Notes: a model not told the origin generated them from the letters alone. A stretch of DNA of 64,000 bases from Andreprevotia lacus DSM 23236 (GCF_900176275.1 NZ_FWXD01000021.1:1-64000); one strand, 5' to 3'; positions 27,495 through 36,212 are shown, counted from the first letter of the stretch. Numbers and translations: made by a program.

Positions 27495-28865
27495 CTACCT
27501 GGCCTGCCACAGTGTGGGCACGACCAGGGGCGTCCAGTCACTGCCCGGCGGGGCGGTGTGGGCGATCAGCGCGGCGTATTGCTTGCCGGCATAAGTAACA
27601 CAGCTGCTCACCGTGTAACTCACACCTTCTTGCCAGGCCGGGCAGCCAGTGGCCAGAGTCGCTTGCGGTGTGACAGTCGGCGTTGCGACCGGGGCGGCAT
27701 TGCCGCTGCACGGGCCCAGATCGGCCCATGGCCCCCATTGGCCGGAAATGATCGGGTCGTTGCTTTGAGTCCACCACTTGGCTTCATAGTTGCGACCATT
27801 GCGGGCGATTCGCTGGCCGCCCAAATACACGCTGTCATTGTTCCATGCCGCGTAACAGCTGCTGGTGGGCACTGGTGTGGCCGCAGGTTGCGGTGCAATG
27901 GTGGGCGCTACGGTGGGCAGGGGTGTCGGCGCAGCGCTTGGTGCCGGGGTCGGCGCCACGGTTGGAGCGGGCGTAACGCTAGCGACCGGCGTCGGTGGCG
28001 TAGCGGGCTTGGGCGTTGGCGTGGCGCCAGCAGGGGTGTAGCTGAAGTCGGTCAGGATGATTTCGACTTCCTTGTTGTCGCTCGGCGCGCGGCCGCCAAC
28101 CTGCCACAGGTTGATCAGGAAGTACTGCGGCTTCTGGCTGATGCACTGCAGTGGATCGTGCGAGCTGCAATACCACTGAATCAGCCGGCCCCCCGTCACC
28201 GCAGGTGGAAACCCGGGGTCGAATACCCAGCTGGCGGCCAGACCGGTGCTGTCGTTCGCGCCCACGTGGCCGTTGAGGGTCTGGAAAGTGACCTTGTCCG
28301 ACTGCCAGTTGAAGCGATGCGTGGATTTATCACCACTCAGTGCCAGATCGAAACCGTTCCAGCTGCGGTTGGCCGTTTTCACGGCCGGCCATACGGTGTA
28401 GTTGCCGTTGGGGGCGTAGGCATTACCCCATTTGGAGTACTCGATATCGATTTCGTTGGTGGCATCACCACCCACATCGCGTGGCGGATAGCTATAGAGG
28501 CCGAACACCACATTGGGGTCGAGCTGATCAGGCCGGCCGATCATATGAGCCTGGAAAGTGCCGAAGCCCAGTCTGTCCATGCTGGTGCCCAGCTGGATTT
28601 CGGCGGACGACCATACTCCGTCGCGATTGGCGATCTTCAGGTGCAGATAGCCTTGGCCATCCACCCAAGCGTTGCGTTCGTCCCAGTTGTTGGGGCCGGG
28701 GCCGCCACTACCGGCGCGCACCGTCCAGTCAAAGCCAGACCAACGCAGCACTTTGGCGGCGGATGCCGGGGTAGGGGCGGGGGCGGCTGCATGAGCAAGG
28801 CAGCCGATCAACAAAAGATGCAGCGGCAACACAATGGTGAAACCAAGCTTTTGCAAAGCATGCAT
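27495..28865 (-). CDS. GH16 beta-glucanase with two CBM5/12-type modules (paralogue A, possible lipoprotein)
   Basis: A 456-residue secreted glycoside hydrolase. The catalytic domain (about 40-285) has the GH16 signature NEIDIEYSKWG (E138, D140, E142), expected for cleaving beta-1,3/1,4-glucans. A Pro/Thr linker (about 285-340) leads to a CBM5/12-like module (CYAAWNNDSVYL...WWTQ...GPWADLGPC) and, after a short linker, a second one (CPAWQEGVSYTVSSCVTYAGK...). The signal peptide ends LLIGC, a good lipobox, so it may be membrane-anchored; an AHA signal-peptidase site four residues later is an alternative. AGGGA lies eight bases before the ATG at 28865. It is a tandem copy of the gene at 29232-30671. 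Confidence 0.92.
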   Translation of the reverse strand: MHALQKLGFTIVLPLHLLLIGCLAHAAAPAPTPASAAKVLRWSGFDWTVRAGSGGPGPNNWDERNAWVDGQGYLHLKIANRDGVWSSAEIQLGTSMDRLGFGTFQAHMIGRPDQLDPNVVFGLYSYPPRDVGGDATNEIDIEYSKWGNAYAPNGNYTVWPAVKTANRSWNGFDLALSGDKSTHRFNWQSDKVTFQTLNGHVGANDSTGLAASWVFDPGFPPAVTGGRLIQWYCSSHDPLQCISQKPQYFLINLWQVGGRAPSDNKEVEIILTDFSYTPAGATPTPKPATPPTPVASVTPAPTVAPTPAPSAAPTPLPTVAPTIAPQPAATPVPTSSCYAAWNNDSVYLGGQRIARNGRNYEAKWWTQSNDPIISGQWGPWADLGPCSGNAAPVATPTVTPQATLATGCPAWQEGVSYTVSSCVTYAGKQYAALIAHTAPPGSDWTPLVVPTLWQAR

Positions 28866-28941
28866 GTGCAAAATCCCTAATTTGCCTTTCTTTGTATGAA
28901 ATATTAACAGCTACTGATGCGCTTGGGGCATTGCCAGTCGC

Positions 28942-29145
28942 TTAATTCAGCGAGTGCTGGGCATTAAGCAGTCTGTGATTCGTGTCGCCCTGTTTCAGTT
29001 CCCGGATCAGTAGGCAGAAAAGACTGCTGGCCTTGACGTATTCAACCCTCGTTTCCAGTGACGGGCCTTCGGTGTAACTCACAAACTCGCGCGTGCCGGC
29101 GTTGTAAAGATATGGCGTGCCATCGGCGTCCTTGCTGATGGTGTT
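28942..29145 (-). pseudogene. Remnant of a GH18 chitinase C-terminus
   Basis: Read on the minus strand this stretch encodes, without a frame break, SKDADGTPYLYNAGTREF and onward to a TAA at 28944-28942. It aligns over 64 residues with the last 65 residues of the chitinase at 32021-33193 (about 36 identities by eye). No start codon or upstream domain is present, and the active-site barrel Trp of the MIWEL motif is Arg here (LIREL). It is therefore the decayed end of a third chitinase gene, lying between the two GH16 copies. Confidence 0.88.
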
Positions 29146-29177
29146 TGGCTGCGGCAGGGCAATTTACCGGGGGCGAT

Positions 29178-29203
29178 AAAAAAACGGCGCCCGCAGGCGC
29201 CGT
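29178..29203 (-). terminator. Intrinsic terminator of the second GH16 gene
   Basis: On the minus strand an 8-bp stem (ACGGCGCC with GGCGCCGT) is followed by seven T residues, 29 bases past the stop of the GH16 gene. It matches the terminator at 27446-27469 in sequence and position, evidence that the duplicated unit included the 3' flank. Confidence 0.88.
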
Positions 29204-29231
29204 CAAGGTCAGATGGAGACTCCTTGCTTGC

Positions 29232-30671
29232 TTACTTGGCCTGCCACAGCGTCGGTACGGCCGGTGGCGTCCAGCCGCCGCCTATCGGTGCCGTGTGGGC
29301 GATCAAGGCGGTGTACTGCTTGCCTTGATAGCTGACGCAGTTGCCGACCGCGTAGGGCACGCCTTCCTGCCAGGCCGGGCAGCCCGGGGCCGGGGTTGGT
29401 TGCGGTGCGCTGGTCGGCTGCGGGGTGGCTGTCGGCGCTGCGGTGGGCGTTGCCGTCGGCTTGGGGGTCACCGTTGGCGTTGCAGTTGGCTTGGGCGTTG
29501 CGGTTGGGGTGGCGTTGCCGGTGCACGGGCCCAGGTCGGCCCATGGACCCCATTGGCCCGAGACGGTCGGGTCGTTGCCCTGCGTCCACCACTTGGCTTC
29601 GTAGTTGCGCCCGTTGCGGGTGATGCGCTGGCCGGTCAGGTACACGCTGTCGTTGTTCCATGCGGCATAACAGCCGCTGGCGGGTACCGGCGTGGCTGTA
29701 GGTTGCGGCGCAATAGTCGGCGCGACAGTGGGCACGGTGCTTGGCGCCGGGGTTGGCACCACGGTCGGCGTCGGGGTGACGTTGCCAACCGGGGTGGGCG
29801 TCGGCGGTGTGGTAGGTTGAGGCGTCGGTGTAGCGCCGGCGGGGACATAAGTGAAGTCGGTCAGGATGATTTCGACTTCCTTGTTGTCGCTCGGAGCGCG
29901 GCCGCCAACCTGCCACAGGTTGATCAGGAAGTACTGCGGCTTCTGGCTGATGCATTGCAGCGGATCGTGCGAGCTGCAGTACCACTGGATCAGGCGGTTG
30001 TCGGTAACCGCCGGCGGGAACTTGGGATCAAACACCCAGCTGGCCGCCAGGCCGGTATTGTCATTCACGCCCACGTGGCCGTTGAGGGACTGGAAGGTGA
30101 CCTTGTCGGACTGCCAGTTGAAGCGGTGGGTGGATTTGTCACCGTCCAGCGCCAGATCAAAGCCACTCCAGCTCCGGTTGGCGGCGTTTACGGCCGGCCA
30201 TACGGTGTAGTTGCCGATCGGTGCAAACTGATTGCCCCACTTGGAGAACTCGATATCGATCTCGTTGGTTGCATCGGCACCGACATCACGCGGTGGGTAG
30301 GTGTAGAAGCCGAATACCACGTTCGGGTCGAGCTGGTCCGGCCGGCCGATCATGTGGGTCTGGAAGGTGCCGAAGCCAAGCCGGTCCATATTGGTGCCCA
30401 GCTGGATTTCGGTGGACGACCACACCCCATCGCGGTTGGCGATTTTCAGGTGCAAATAGCCTTGGGCATCCACCCAGGCGTTGCGGTCATCCCAGTTGTT
30501 GGGGCCGGGGCCACCACCGCCAGCGCGGACCGACCAGTCGAAGCCCGACCAGTGCAGCACTTTGGCTGCAGGGGCGGGTGTCGGGGTGGGATCGGCCGCC
30601 AGAACCTGACCGATCAGCATCAGTTGCAGCGGAATGACCGCCAGGGTACTTACAGCATGTAAAGCGCGCAT
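29232..30671 (-). CDS. GH16 beta-glucanase with two CBM5/12-type modules (paralogue B, secreted)
   Basis: A 479-residue tandem paralogue of the GH16 protein encoded at 27495-28865, with very similar catalytic and binding modules. The active site is NEIDIEFSKWG (about 139-149). The first Pro/Thr linker is similar, but the second linker, between the two CBM5/12 modules, is longer (about 45 residues of PTATP-type repeats). The signal peptide has LIGQ where paralogue A has LIGC, so this copy lacks a lipobox and should be released. GGAGTGAATC precedes the ATG at 30671, a good ribosome site. The chitin-binding modules suggest action on mixed chitin-glucan material such as fungal walls. Confidence 0.93.
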   Translation of the reverse strand: MRALHAVSTLAVIPLQLMLIGQVLAADPTPTPAPAAKVLHWSGFDWSVRAGGGGPGPNNWDDRNAWVDAQGYLHLKIANRDGVWSSTEIQLGTNMDRLGFGTFQTHMIGRPDQLDPNVVFGFYTYPPRDVGADATNEIDIEFSKWGNQFAPIGNYTVWPAVNAANRSWSGFDLALDGDKSTHRFNWQSDKVTFQSLNGHVGVNDNTGLAASWVFDPKFPPAVTDNRLIQWYCSSHDPLQCISQKPQYFLINLWQVGGRAPSDNKEVEIILTDFTYVPAGATPTPQPTTPPTPTPVGNVTPTPTVVPTPAPSTVPTVAPTIAPQPTATPVPASGCYAAWNNDSVYLTGQRITRNGRNYEAKWWTQGNDPTVSGQWGPWADLGPCTGNATPTATPKPTATPTVTPKPTATPTAAPTATPQPTSAPQPTPAPGCPAWQEGVPYAVGNCVSYQGKQYTALIAHTAPIGGGWTPPAVPTLWQAK

Positions 30672-30730
30672 GATTCACTCCTTCCTGATGAAACAGGGAT
30701 GCCCTCGGTGGGGCATTTGGGGTTTACGGA

Positions 30731-31957
30731 TTATTGGCCGATGTACTGGTTGCCCACGCCGTGGTTCATGGCATTGAGGATGTCGCCGTTATCCTGCGTG
30801 TATTCCCAGGCAAAGATGCCTGCCAGTTGTTTGGCCAACAGATAGCGGCCCTTGGCAGCCACCGCGCGTGGGTCGTCGTAGCCCATGAACAGTTGGCTGG
30901 CGGGGTGCCACAGGTTGTAGCTGTGGCCCTGCGGGTCGTAGAGCACTTGGTAACCGTTGATGCCGCTGCCGGCCGCGCCCAGGTAGTCGCGGTGCAGCGT
31001 ACGGTAGATTTCGGCGCCTTCCGGCTCGGCATAGGTGCCGCTGCGCCCACCGCCGATGGGGCTGGCCTCAATCGTCGGGCTGACCCCGGTAAAGCCGCGG
31101 CCATACATGGCTGCACCGATCACCAGCTTGTCGGCTGGTACGCCAGCCGCCAGCAGGTTGTTGACGGCCCCATCGATGTTCAGATCGGTGCCGTTGTGGG
31201 GATGAGGATGCAACGCGGTATGGTTGCCGACATGATCCGACCAGGGACCGTAAAAGTCGTAGGTCATCATGAAGATGTAATCCATCCATCGCTGCGCCTC
31301 GCGATAGTTGATCTTTTCCACCAGACTGCCCACGGTGTTGATGGCGGCGGTCACGGCATAGTACCGGCCGGTTTCCTTGCCCAGCTTGTCCAACGCCAGG
31401 CGCAAATCGCGCATCAGGTCGGCAAAGCCCTGGCCGTCGGCCGGATTGCCCAGTTGCACACCGTTGGCTGCCCAGTTGGTGGTGGGGTGTTCCCAGTCGA
31501 TGTCGATGCCGTCGAAGCTGGGGTGGTTGCGCAGGAAATCCACGACCGATTCTGCAAACACCGCGCGGCTGGCTGCATCGTTGGCAAGGTGGAAAAACGG
31601 ATCGGAACCCGCCCAGCCACCGACCGACGCGAGCACCTGTACATGAGGGGCGCGCTGTTTCAGGCGAGTGAAGGCGGTATCGAAATCCGCTTCGAGCGGC
31701 CCGCTGGTCAGCGAGAATGGTGCCTTGCCGCTACAGACATCGCCGTCCCGCACCAGCTGGCCCGGCCCGCAGATGCGCAGAAATGCATACAACAAGTGCG
31801 TGACGTTATGGCCCGGCAAGTCGTCGAGCACGGCGCTGCCATGCCAGTTGGGCACATACACGGCCACCACCTTGCCAGAGGTTTGCCGGAAAGGGACTGG
31901 TTGGCCGCCGTGCAGATCATAGGGAGCGTGCGCGTGGGGAGGGAGGGCTGCGGTCAT
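30731..31957 (-). CDS. GH18 chitinase-like hydrolase, no signal peptide
   Basis: About 408 residues. The GH18 active-site motif FDGIDIDWEHP (D-x-x-D-x-D-x-E) is intact and SVGGWAGSDPFF is the SxGG strand; MTYDFYGPW and the C-terminal IFAWEYTQDNGD complete the barrel. No signal peptide is visible from the ATG at 31957, nor from an upstream ATG at 32017 that would place the hairpin at 31991-32011 inside the gene. It may therefore be cytoplasmic, or exported by another route (its long polar N-terminus PPHAHAPYDLHGG is unusual). It follows the other chitinase gene on the same strand, likely in one operon. Confidence 0.9.
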   Translation of the reverse strand: MTAALPPHAHAPYDLHGGQPVPFRQTSGKVVAVYVPNWHGSAVLDDLPGHNVTHLLYAFLRICGPGQLVRDGDVCSGKAPFSLTSGPLEADFDTAFTRLKQRAPHVQVLASVGGWAGSDPFFHLANDAASRAVFAESVVDFLRNHPSFDGIDIDWEHPTTNWAANGVQLGNPADGQGFADLMRDLRLALDKLGKETGRYYAVTAAINTVGSLVEKINYREAQRWMDYIFMMTYDFYGPWSDHVGNHTALHPHPHNGTDLNIDGAVNNLLAAGVPADKLVIGAAMYGRGFTGVSPTIEASPIGGGRSGTYAEPEGAEIYRTLHRDYLGAAGSGINGYQVLYDPQGHSYNLWHPASQLFMGYDDPRAVAAKGRYLLAKQLAGIFAWEYTQDNGDILNAMNHGVGNQYIGQ

Positions 31958-31990
31958 GTTGATGATGGATACACTTGGTCGGATGGAAGG

Positions 31991-32011
31991 CGGCGCAGCC
32001 GGGCTGCGCCG
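31991..32011. other. Perfect GC-rich palindrome between the two chitinase genes
   Basis: CGGCGCAGCC is followed one base later by its reverse complement. On the transcript it forms a strong hairpin just past the first chitinase stop and before the second start. There is no T run, so it is more likely an RNA-stability or partial termination element than a full terminator. Confidence 0.6.
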
Positions 32012-32020
32012 ATTCATTGC

Positions 32021-33193
32021 TTATTTCAGCGATTGGGTGAGGGCATTCAGCAGCGTGTGCTGGGCGTCGTCCTGCGTCAGTTCCCAGATCATCACGCCGG
32101 CCAGGCCGTTGGCCTTGATGTACTCGACCTTGGTCTTGAGTGACTGCGCATCGTCATAGCTGACGAACTCACGCGTATCGGCGTTGTACAGATACGGCGA
32201 GCCGCCGGTTTCCTTGTTGCGGAACGACTTCCAGCCCGGCTTGCCCAGCAGATCCTGCTTCACCAGGTAATACTGGCCAGCCCCCGGTTCCTTGTACTGC
32301 TTGAGGCCCGGCCCCTTGGAGGGCTGGTTCAGGCCATCGCCATTCGGGCCCGGTTCCACATTGCCCTGGGCACGGAAGTAGAACGGCACGCCGAACACCA
32401 GTTGATCCTTGCGCGCCCCCTTGGCCAGCATGTACTTCACGCCCAGGTCGATGGAGAGCACCTTGCCGTCCGGGTCTTCCGGCAGGCCGTACAGCGGTGC
32501 CAGCAGACCGGCACGTGATGCCCATGCGCCGTAGAAGTCGTACAGCATCATGTTCACCCAATCGAGCTCCTTGACGGTGCGCGGGATGTCATAACCCGAC
32601 AGCGACCAGCCGCCATTGGTGACCGGCAGTGCCGCGGTGAGTACGTATTTCTGCTGGTCGTGCTTGCCCTGACGGGTCAGCTCGGCACGCAGCGCCTGCA
32701 GCAACAGCACGTAGTTTTCCTTGTCGGCGGGCGATGCATCGTCGGCATAGTTGCCGCCGGTGACCGGATGTTCCCAGTCCAGGTCCAGCCCGCTGCACTG
32801 ATACGCCTTCATGATGGCTGTGGCAGTGATGGCCAGCCGGGTGCGACTGACCTCGCTCTGCGCCACCTTGGCAAGGTTGCGCGAGCCTTCCCAGCCGGCG
32901 ATGGCCCACTGGCAGCGCAATGCAGGATTCAGCTTGCGGGCATCGATGAAGGCCTGGTGCCAGTACGCCACTGCGGGGGCAGCGCTCGGGGCGATGAAAG
33001 CGGTGCCGTCAGGCTGGATTTCCAGAAAGGACAGCACGCCGATATCGAGCTTGTGCAGCACTTCGCTCGCTTGTTTCATGTCCTGTTCGGATTGCCAGGT
33101 CGGCAGGTAGGAAATGACCAGTGGTGCGGCCTGCGCAGCGCTGCAGACAGCAGCACAGAACAGGGCGGTAAGGGTGGTGCGCGAACGCCACAT
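32021..33193 (-). CDS. Secreted GH18 chitinase
   Basis: A 390-residue chitinase with a clear signal peptide (MWRSRTTLTALFCAAVCSAAQA, about 22 residues). The catalytic motif is SGLDLDWEHP, with the acid Glu and both essential Asp residues present; only the first, non-essential Asp is Ser. QWAIAGWEGS, MMLYDFYGAW and GVMIWELTQDD mark other barrel strands. No binding module is attached. GGAGGA lies ten bases before the ATG at 33193. It is the first gene of the degradation locus and is divergent from the AraC-type regulator. Confidence 0.95.
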   Translation of the reverse strand: MWRSRTTLTALFCAAVCSAAQAAPLVISYLPTWQSEQDMKQASEVLHKLDIGVLSFLEIQPDGTAFIAPSAAPAVAYWHQAFIDARKLNPALRCQWAIAGWEGSRNLAKVAQSEVSRTRLAITATAIMKAYQCSGLDLDWEHPVTGGNYADDASPADKENYVLLLQALRAELTRQGKHDQQKYVLTAALPVTNGGWSLSGYDIPRTVKELDWVNMMLYDFYGAWASRAGLLAPLYGLPEDPDGKVLSIDLGVKYMLAKGARKDQLVFGVPFYFRAQGNVEPGPNGDGLNQPSKGPGLKQYKEPGAGQYYLVKQDLLGKPGWKSFRNKETGGSPYLYNADTREFVSYDDAQSLKTKVEYIKANGLAGVMIWELTQDDAQHTLLNALTQSLK

Positions 33194-33319
33194 GCAATCT
33201 TCCTCCAAGAGTAGTTGTCGGTTCGTCGTGTTGTGTCACGGCGTGGAAGAAAATTAAGATATTGATTGAAAAGGTGGAATGTCTGAATATGACAAATCAG
33301 TTTGTTCAAATTGCGCGCC

Positions 33320-34228
33320 ATGTCCACCATTTACCAGGAACTGTTCGATGTCTCGCCGGCAAACCGGCAGCCCAGCATAGGCTCGCGCATTTTTCATCAC
33401 CCGCATCTGCGGGCGCTGAGTGACCACGACGTCTTGCTGGCCGGGGTGTCCTATGTGCACGCCCCGCTACATGTCGAGCGCATTGGCGCGCCGTTTCATG
33501 TGGTGCTGGTGTGCGTGGAGGGCGAGGGGCAGGTGATCGACGCGGGGGCTTATCACCCGCTCGCGGCCGGCCAGATGGCCGTGCTGCCCGCCTATGGGCA
33601 CAGCGGCTTTCGGGATATCGGGCAGTACTGGCGCATGGCGTGGTTCCTGCTCAATGACGCGCCGTGCTGGGCTGCGTTGCAAGGCAATCAGGCCAGCATT
33701 CGTGCGGTAACGGCGGCTGACAACCTTTTCCACGCTACTGCGTTAACCTGTCTGGAAGCCCAGCAGCAGCACGAGGCGTTTACCGGTGCAGCCATGCTGC
33801 TGATGGTGGATTTGCTCAAGCGCATGCTGGCCAGCACCGCAGCGGGTGATGAAATTACGCGTGCGCTGCTGGCGCTGTTCGCGGCAGTCAAACGTGACCC
33901 GGCGCAGCCATGGCGGGTGGACGAACTGGCTGCGCGCTACGGGCTGAGCCGTGCTCATTTCCAGCGCTTGTGCCTGCGCTACCTGGGCGTGGCGCCGCAG
34001 CAGATGATCATCAACCAGCGCATGGCACGGGCGCGCGAATTGCTGCTGGCGGGCTTTGGCAATGTGGGCGAGGTGGCAGAGGCGGTCGGATATGAGGAGA
34101 TCGCCAGTTTCTCGCGCCGTTTCAGTCGCCATTTCGGTACCGGGCCGGGCGACGTGCTGCGCGAGCTGGCGTTGGCGCCCCGCGAAATCGGCACTACGGC
34201 TGCCGCGCATCGCAGGCGGCGTCAGTAA
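33320..34228 (+). CDS. AraC-family transcriptional regulator
   Basis: A 302-residue regulator. The N-terminal half (about 10-170) is a cupin-type AraC sensor (VERIGAPFHVVLVCVEGEGQ, YHPLAAGQMAVLPAYGHSG). The C-terminal half (about 195-290) has both helix-turn-helix motifs, with WRVDELAARYGLSRAHFQRL and VGEVAEAVGYEEIASFSRRF. It is divergent from the chitinase genes with 126 bases between starts, so it probably controls the chitin/glucan locus in response to a sugar. The ATG at 33320 is chosen; a TTG six codons upstream is possible and neither has a good ribosome site. Confidence 0.9.
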   Translation: MSTIYQELFDVSPANRQPSIGSRIFHHPHLRALSDHDVLLAGVSYVHAPLHVERIGAPFHVVLVCVEGEGQVIDAGAYHPLAAGQMAVLPAYGHSGFRDIGQYWRMAWFLLNDAPCWAALQGNQASIRAVTAADNLFHATALTCLEAQQQHEAFTGAAMLLMVDLLKRMLASTAAGDEITRALLALFAAVKRDPAQPWRVDELAARYGLSRAHFQRLCLRYLGVAPQQMIINQRMARARELLLAGFGNVGEVAEAVGYEEIASFSRRFSRHFGTGPGDVLRELALAPREIGTTAAAHRRRRQ

Positions 34229-34351
34229 CAAAGTAACGCTTTGGCGCTGAGGCTGCGGGTGTAAAGTGGTCAAGTTGGCAACAGCCGGGTTGATGCCGCT
34301 TGCGGCTGATGGCCTGGTGGGATTGGTTCAATTCAAAAGTAAGGGTGACAC

Positions 34352-34906
34352 GTGTTTTCCAGGCAATCGATTGCAGCGCTGCTGGCGCTGTTGGGTGGTG
34401 TGGTGGTGCCGCAGTCTTGGGCAGAGGTCAATGTCGATGCGCCGGTGTTGACGCCGACCGAGGCGCATGCTGAGGAGCGATCCGCGTGGCCACTGGGCGC
34501 TCAGATCATCATGACTGCTGATGAGGCGGCGACACGGGATGCATGGAAAAGCCCCAAAGAACCGGTAGACATGCTGGAAACCCGCGAAATCAAAGTGGGT
34601 AAACCGTTGTCTATCGGCATCGTGTTTGCCGGTTGCAATGCCGATGCGACAGGCAAGTGTGATGTGACGGTCAACTATCGCATCCTCACACCGGACGCGG
34701 ATGAATATGCCAAGCTGGACAAGGTGCTGCTGTGGAAGGGACCGGCGGGCCCAGGTCCATCCAGCATGATCATGGGCAGCAATTTTCTGAAGGTGGTAGT
34801 GGCGCCGAAGGAGCCGCACGGCCGCTATGTCGTGGATGCCGTGGTGACTGACAACGTTACGCACCAGTCGGTACCCTTGGAGGATGCGTTTGTCGTCAAG
34901 AAGTAG
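34352..34906 (+). CDS. Exported protein of unknown function
   Basis: A 184-residue protein starting at a GTG with AAGGGTG eleven bases upstream. The signal peptide runs to about residue 24 (SIAALLALLGGVVVPQSWA). The mature part looks like one beta-sandwich: VGKPLSIGIVFAGC, GKCDVTVNYRILTPD and GRYVVDAVVTDNVTHQSVPLEDAFVV, with two cysteines that could pair. I do not recognise a named family. It stands between the AraC-type regulator and the telA operon, separated from the latter by a 150-base promoter region, so it is probably its own unit. Confidence 0.7.
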   Translation: MFSRQSIAALLALLGGVVVPQSWAEVNVDAPVLTPTEAHAEERSAWPLGAQIIMTADEAATRDAWKSPKEPVDMLETREIKVGKPLSIGIVFAGCNADATGKCDVTVNYRILTPDADEYAKLDKVLLWKGPAGPGPSSMIMGSNFLKVVVAPKEPHGRYVVDAVVTDNVTHQSVPLEDAFVVKK

Positions 34907-35018
34907 AGGGTTTTCCTGACGACGGCCGCCCTTGTTTTTCTATACAGGCTGACTTTGATTGAAGACTTGTAATTAATATTTAATCAAAATGCAATAAATC
35001 CGCTCTAGGCTAAAAAAC

Positions 35019-35035
35019 GTTTGCACGCTGCAAAC
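35019..35035. promoter_or_regulatory. Inverted repeat upstream of the telA operon
   Basis: GTTTGCA-CGC-TGCAAAC is a perfect 7-bp dyad with a 3-base spacer. It lies 22 bases before the TTG start of the first operon gene and just upstream of its GAGGAG ribosome site. An AT-rich tract upstream (34950-35010) with TTGATT and TTTAAT hexamers 18 bases apart could be the promoter. The dyad is placed as an operator or a 5' untranslated hairpin; the cognate regulator is unknown. Confidence 0.5.
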
Positions 35036-35056
35036 AGGCCTATTGAGGAGTAGTAC

Positions 35057-36166
35057 TTGGGATTTCGCAAGTTCGTCGCCCCGGCACTGGTGGCATTGCT
35101 GGGCTTGGGGCTGCTGGTTGCGCTGATTACATCGGCGTTTGGCAAGCATCAGCGTGATCAGGCCGATGCGCAAGCCGCCAGTGTGGTGACTGTGCGCGGC
35201 CTGGTCGGTTCGGAGAAAGAGGCGTTCTACCGCGACCCGCGTGTGGCGGCAGCCTTCAAGCGGCTAGGGCTGGTGATCGAGGTACAAAAGGCCGGCTCGC
35301 GCGAGATTGCTGCCCGCACCGACCTCAAGGATTTCGACTTTGCCCACCCGGCTGGTGCGCCGGCAGCGCTCAAGCTGCAGCAGGTGAGCAAGGCCAGCCG
35401 CATCTATACCCCCTTCTACACACCCATGGCTGTGGCATCGTGGCGCAAGCTGCTGCCGGTGCTGGAGGGCAATGGCCTCGTCAAGCAGCGCGATGGCGCC
35501 TATTACATCATCGACATGAGCCGCCTGCTGCAGATGGTGGCCGATGGCACGCGCTGGCGCGAGCTGAAGAACAATAGCGTCTACGACACCAGCCGCGCGG
35601 TGCTGATTTCCAGCACCGATGTGCGCAAATCCAATTCTGCCGCCATGTATCTGGCGCTGGCGTCCTACATCCTCAACGGCAACAACATCGTGCAGGCAGA
35701 TGACGAGATCGACCGCATCTTGCCGGTGGCCGGCAGCCTCTTCCTGAAGCAGGGGTTCCAGGAGTCCAGCTCGGCCGGGCCGTTCGATGACTATGTCGGC
35801 ATGGGCATGGGCAAGGCGCCGCTGGTGATGGTGTACGAGGCGCAGTTCCTTGAATACCAGTCCAAGCAGCCACAGCCCAACCCGGACATGGTGCTGCTCT
35901 ATCCGCAACCCACCGTCTTTACCAAACACGTGCTGGTGCCGCTGAGCGCCAATGGTGCGCGCGTGGGCGAGGCGCTGACCACCGACAAGGAGTTGCAGTC
36001 GCTCGCGGCCGAATACGGCTATCGCGGCGCTGATGCCTCGCACTTCAAGACCTTCTTGCAGCAGAAAAAGCTGTTTGCACCGGCCGAGCTGGTCGATGTG
36101 ATCGACCCGCCCACCTATGCCGTGCTGGAAAAAATGATCGTGGCCATTGGCCAGAAATTCCAGTGA
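35057..36166 (+). CDS. Membrane-anchored solute-binding-like protein, first gene of the telA operon
   Basis: A 369-residue protein starting at TTG with GAGGAG eight bases upstream. One N-terminal membrane anchor (about 6-26) is followed by a periplasmic part that reads like a type 2 solute-binding protein: VVTVRGLVGSEKEAFYRDPRV at its start, FDFAHPAGAPAA, and a C-terminal EYGYRGADASHF region. There is no lipobox and no transporter permease nearby, so it is probably a sensor or scaffold, not a transporter subunit. The next gene, telA, begins 46 bases downstream. Confidence 0.75.
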   Translation: MGFRKFVAPALVALLGLGLLVALITSAFGKHQRDQADAQAASVVTVRGLVGSEKEAFYRDPRVAAAFKRLGLVIEVQKAGSREIAARTDLKDFDFAHPAGAPAALKLQQVSKASRIYTPFYTPMAVASWRKLLPVLEGNGLVKQRDGAYYIIDMSRLLQMVADGTRWRELKNNSVYDTSRAVLISSTDVRKSNSAAMYLALASYILNGNNIVQADDEIDRILPVAGSLFLKQGFQESSSAGPFDDYVGMGMGKAPLVMVYEAQFLEYQSKQPQPNPDMVLLYPQPTVFTKHVLVPLSANGARVGEALTTDKELQSLAAEYGYRGADASHFKTFLQQKKLFAPAELVDVIDPPTYAVLEKMIVAIGQKFQ

Positions 36167-36212
36167 GCGGGCCAGCCCCGCCATCACTCATCAACACGCA
36201 GGAGTAGCCCGC

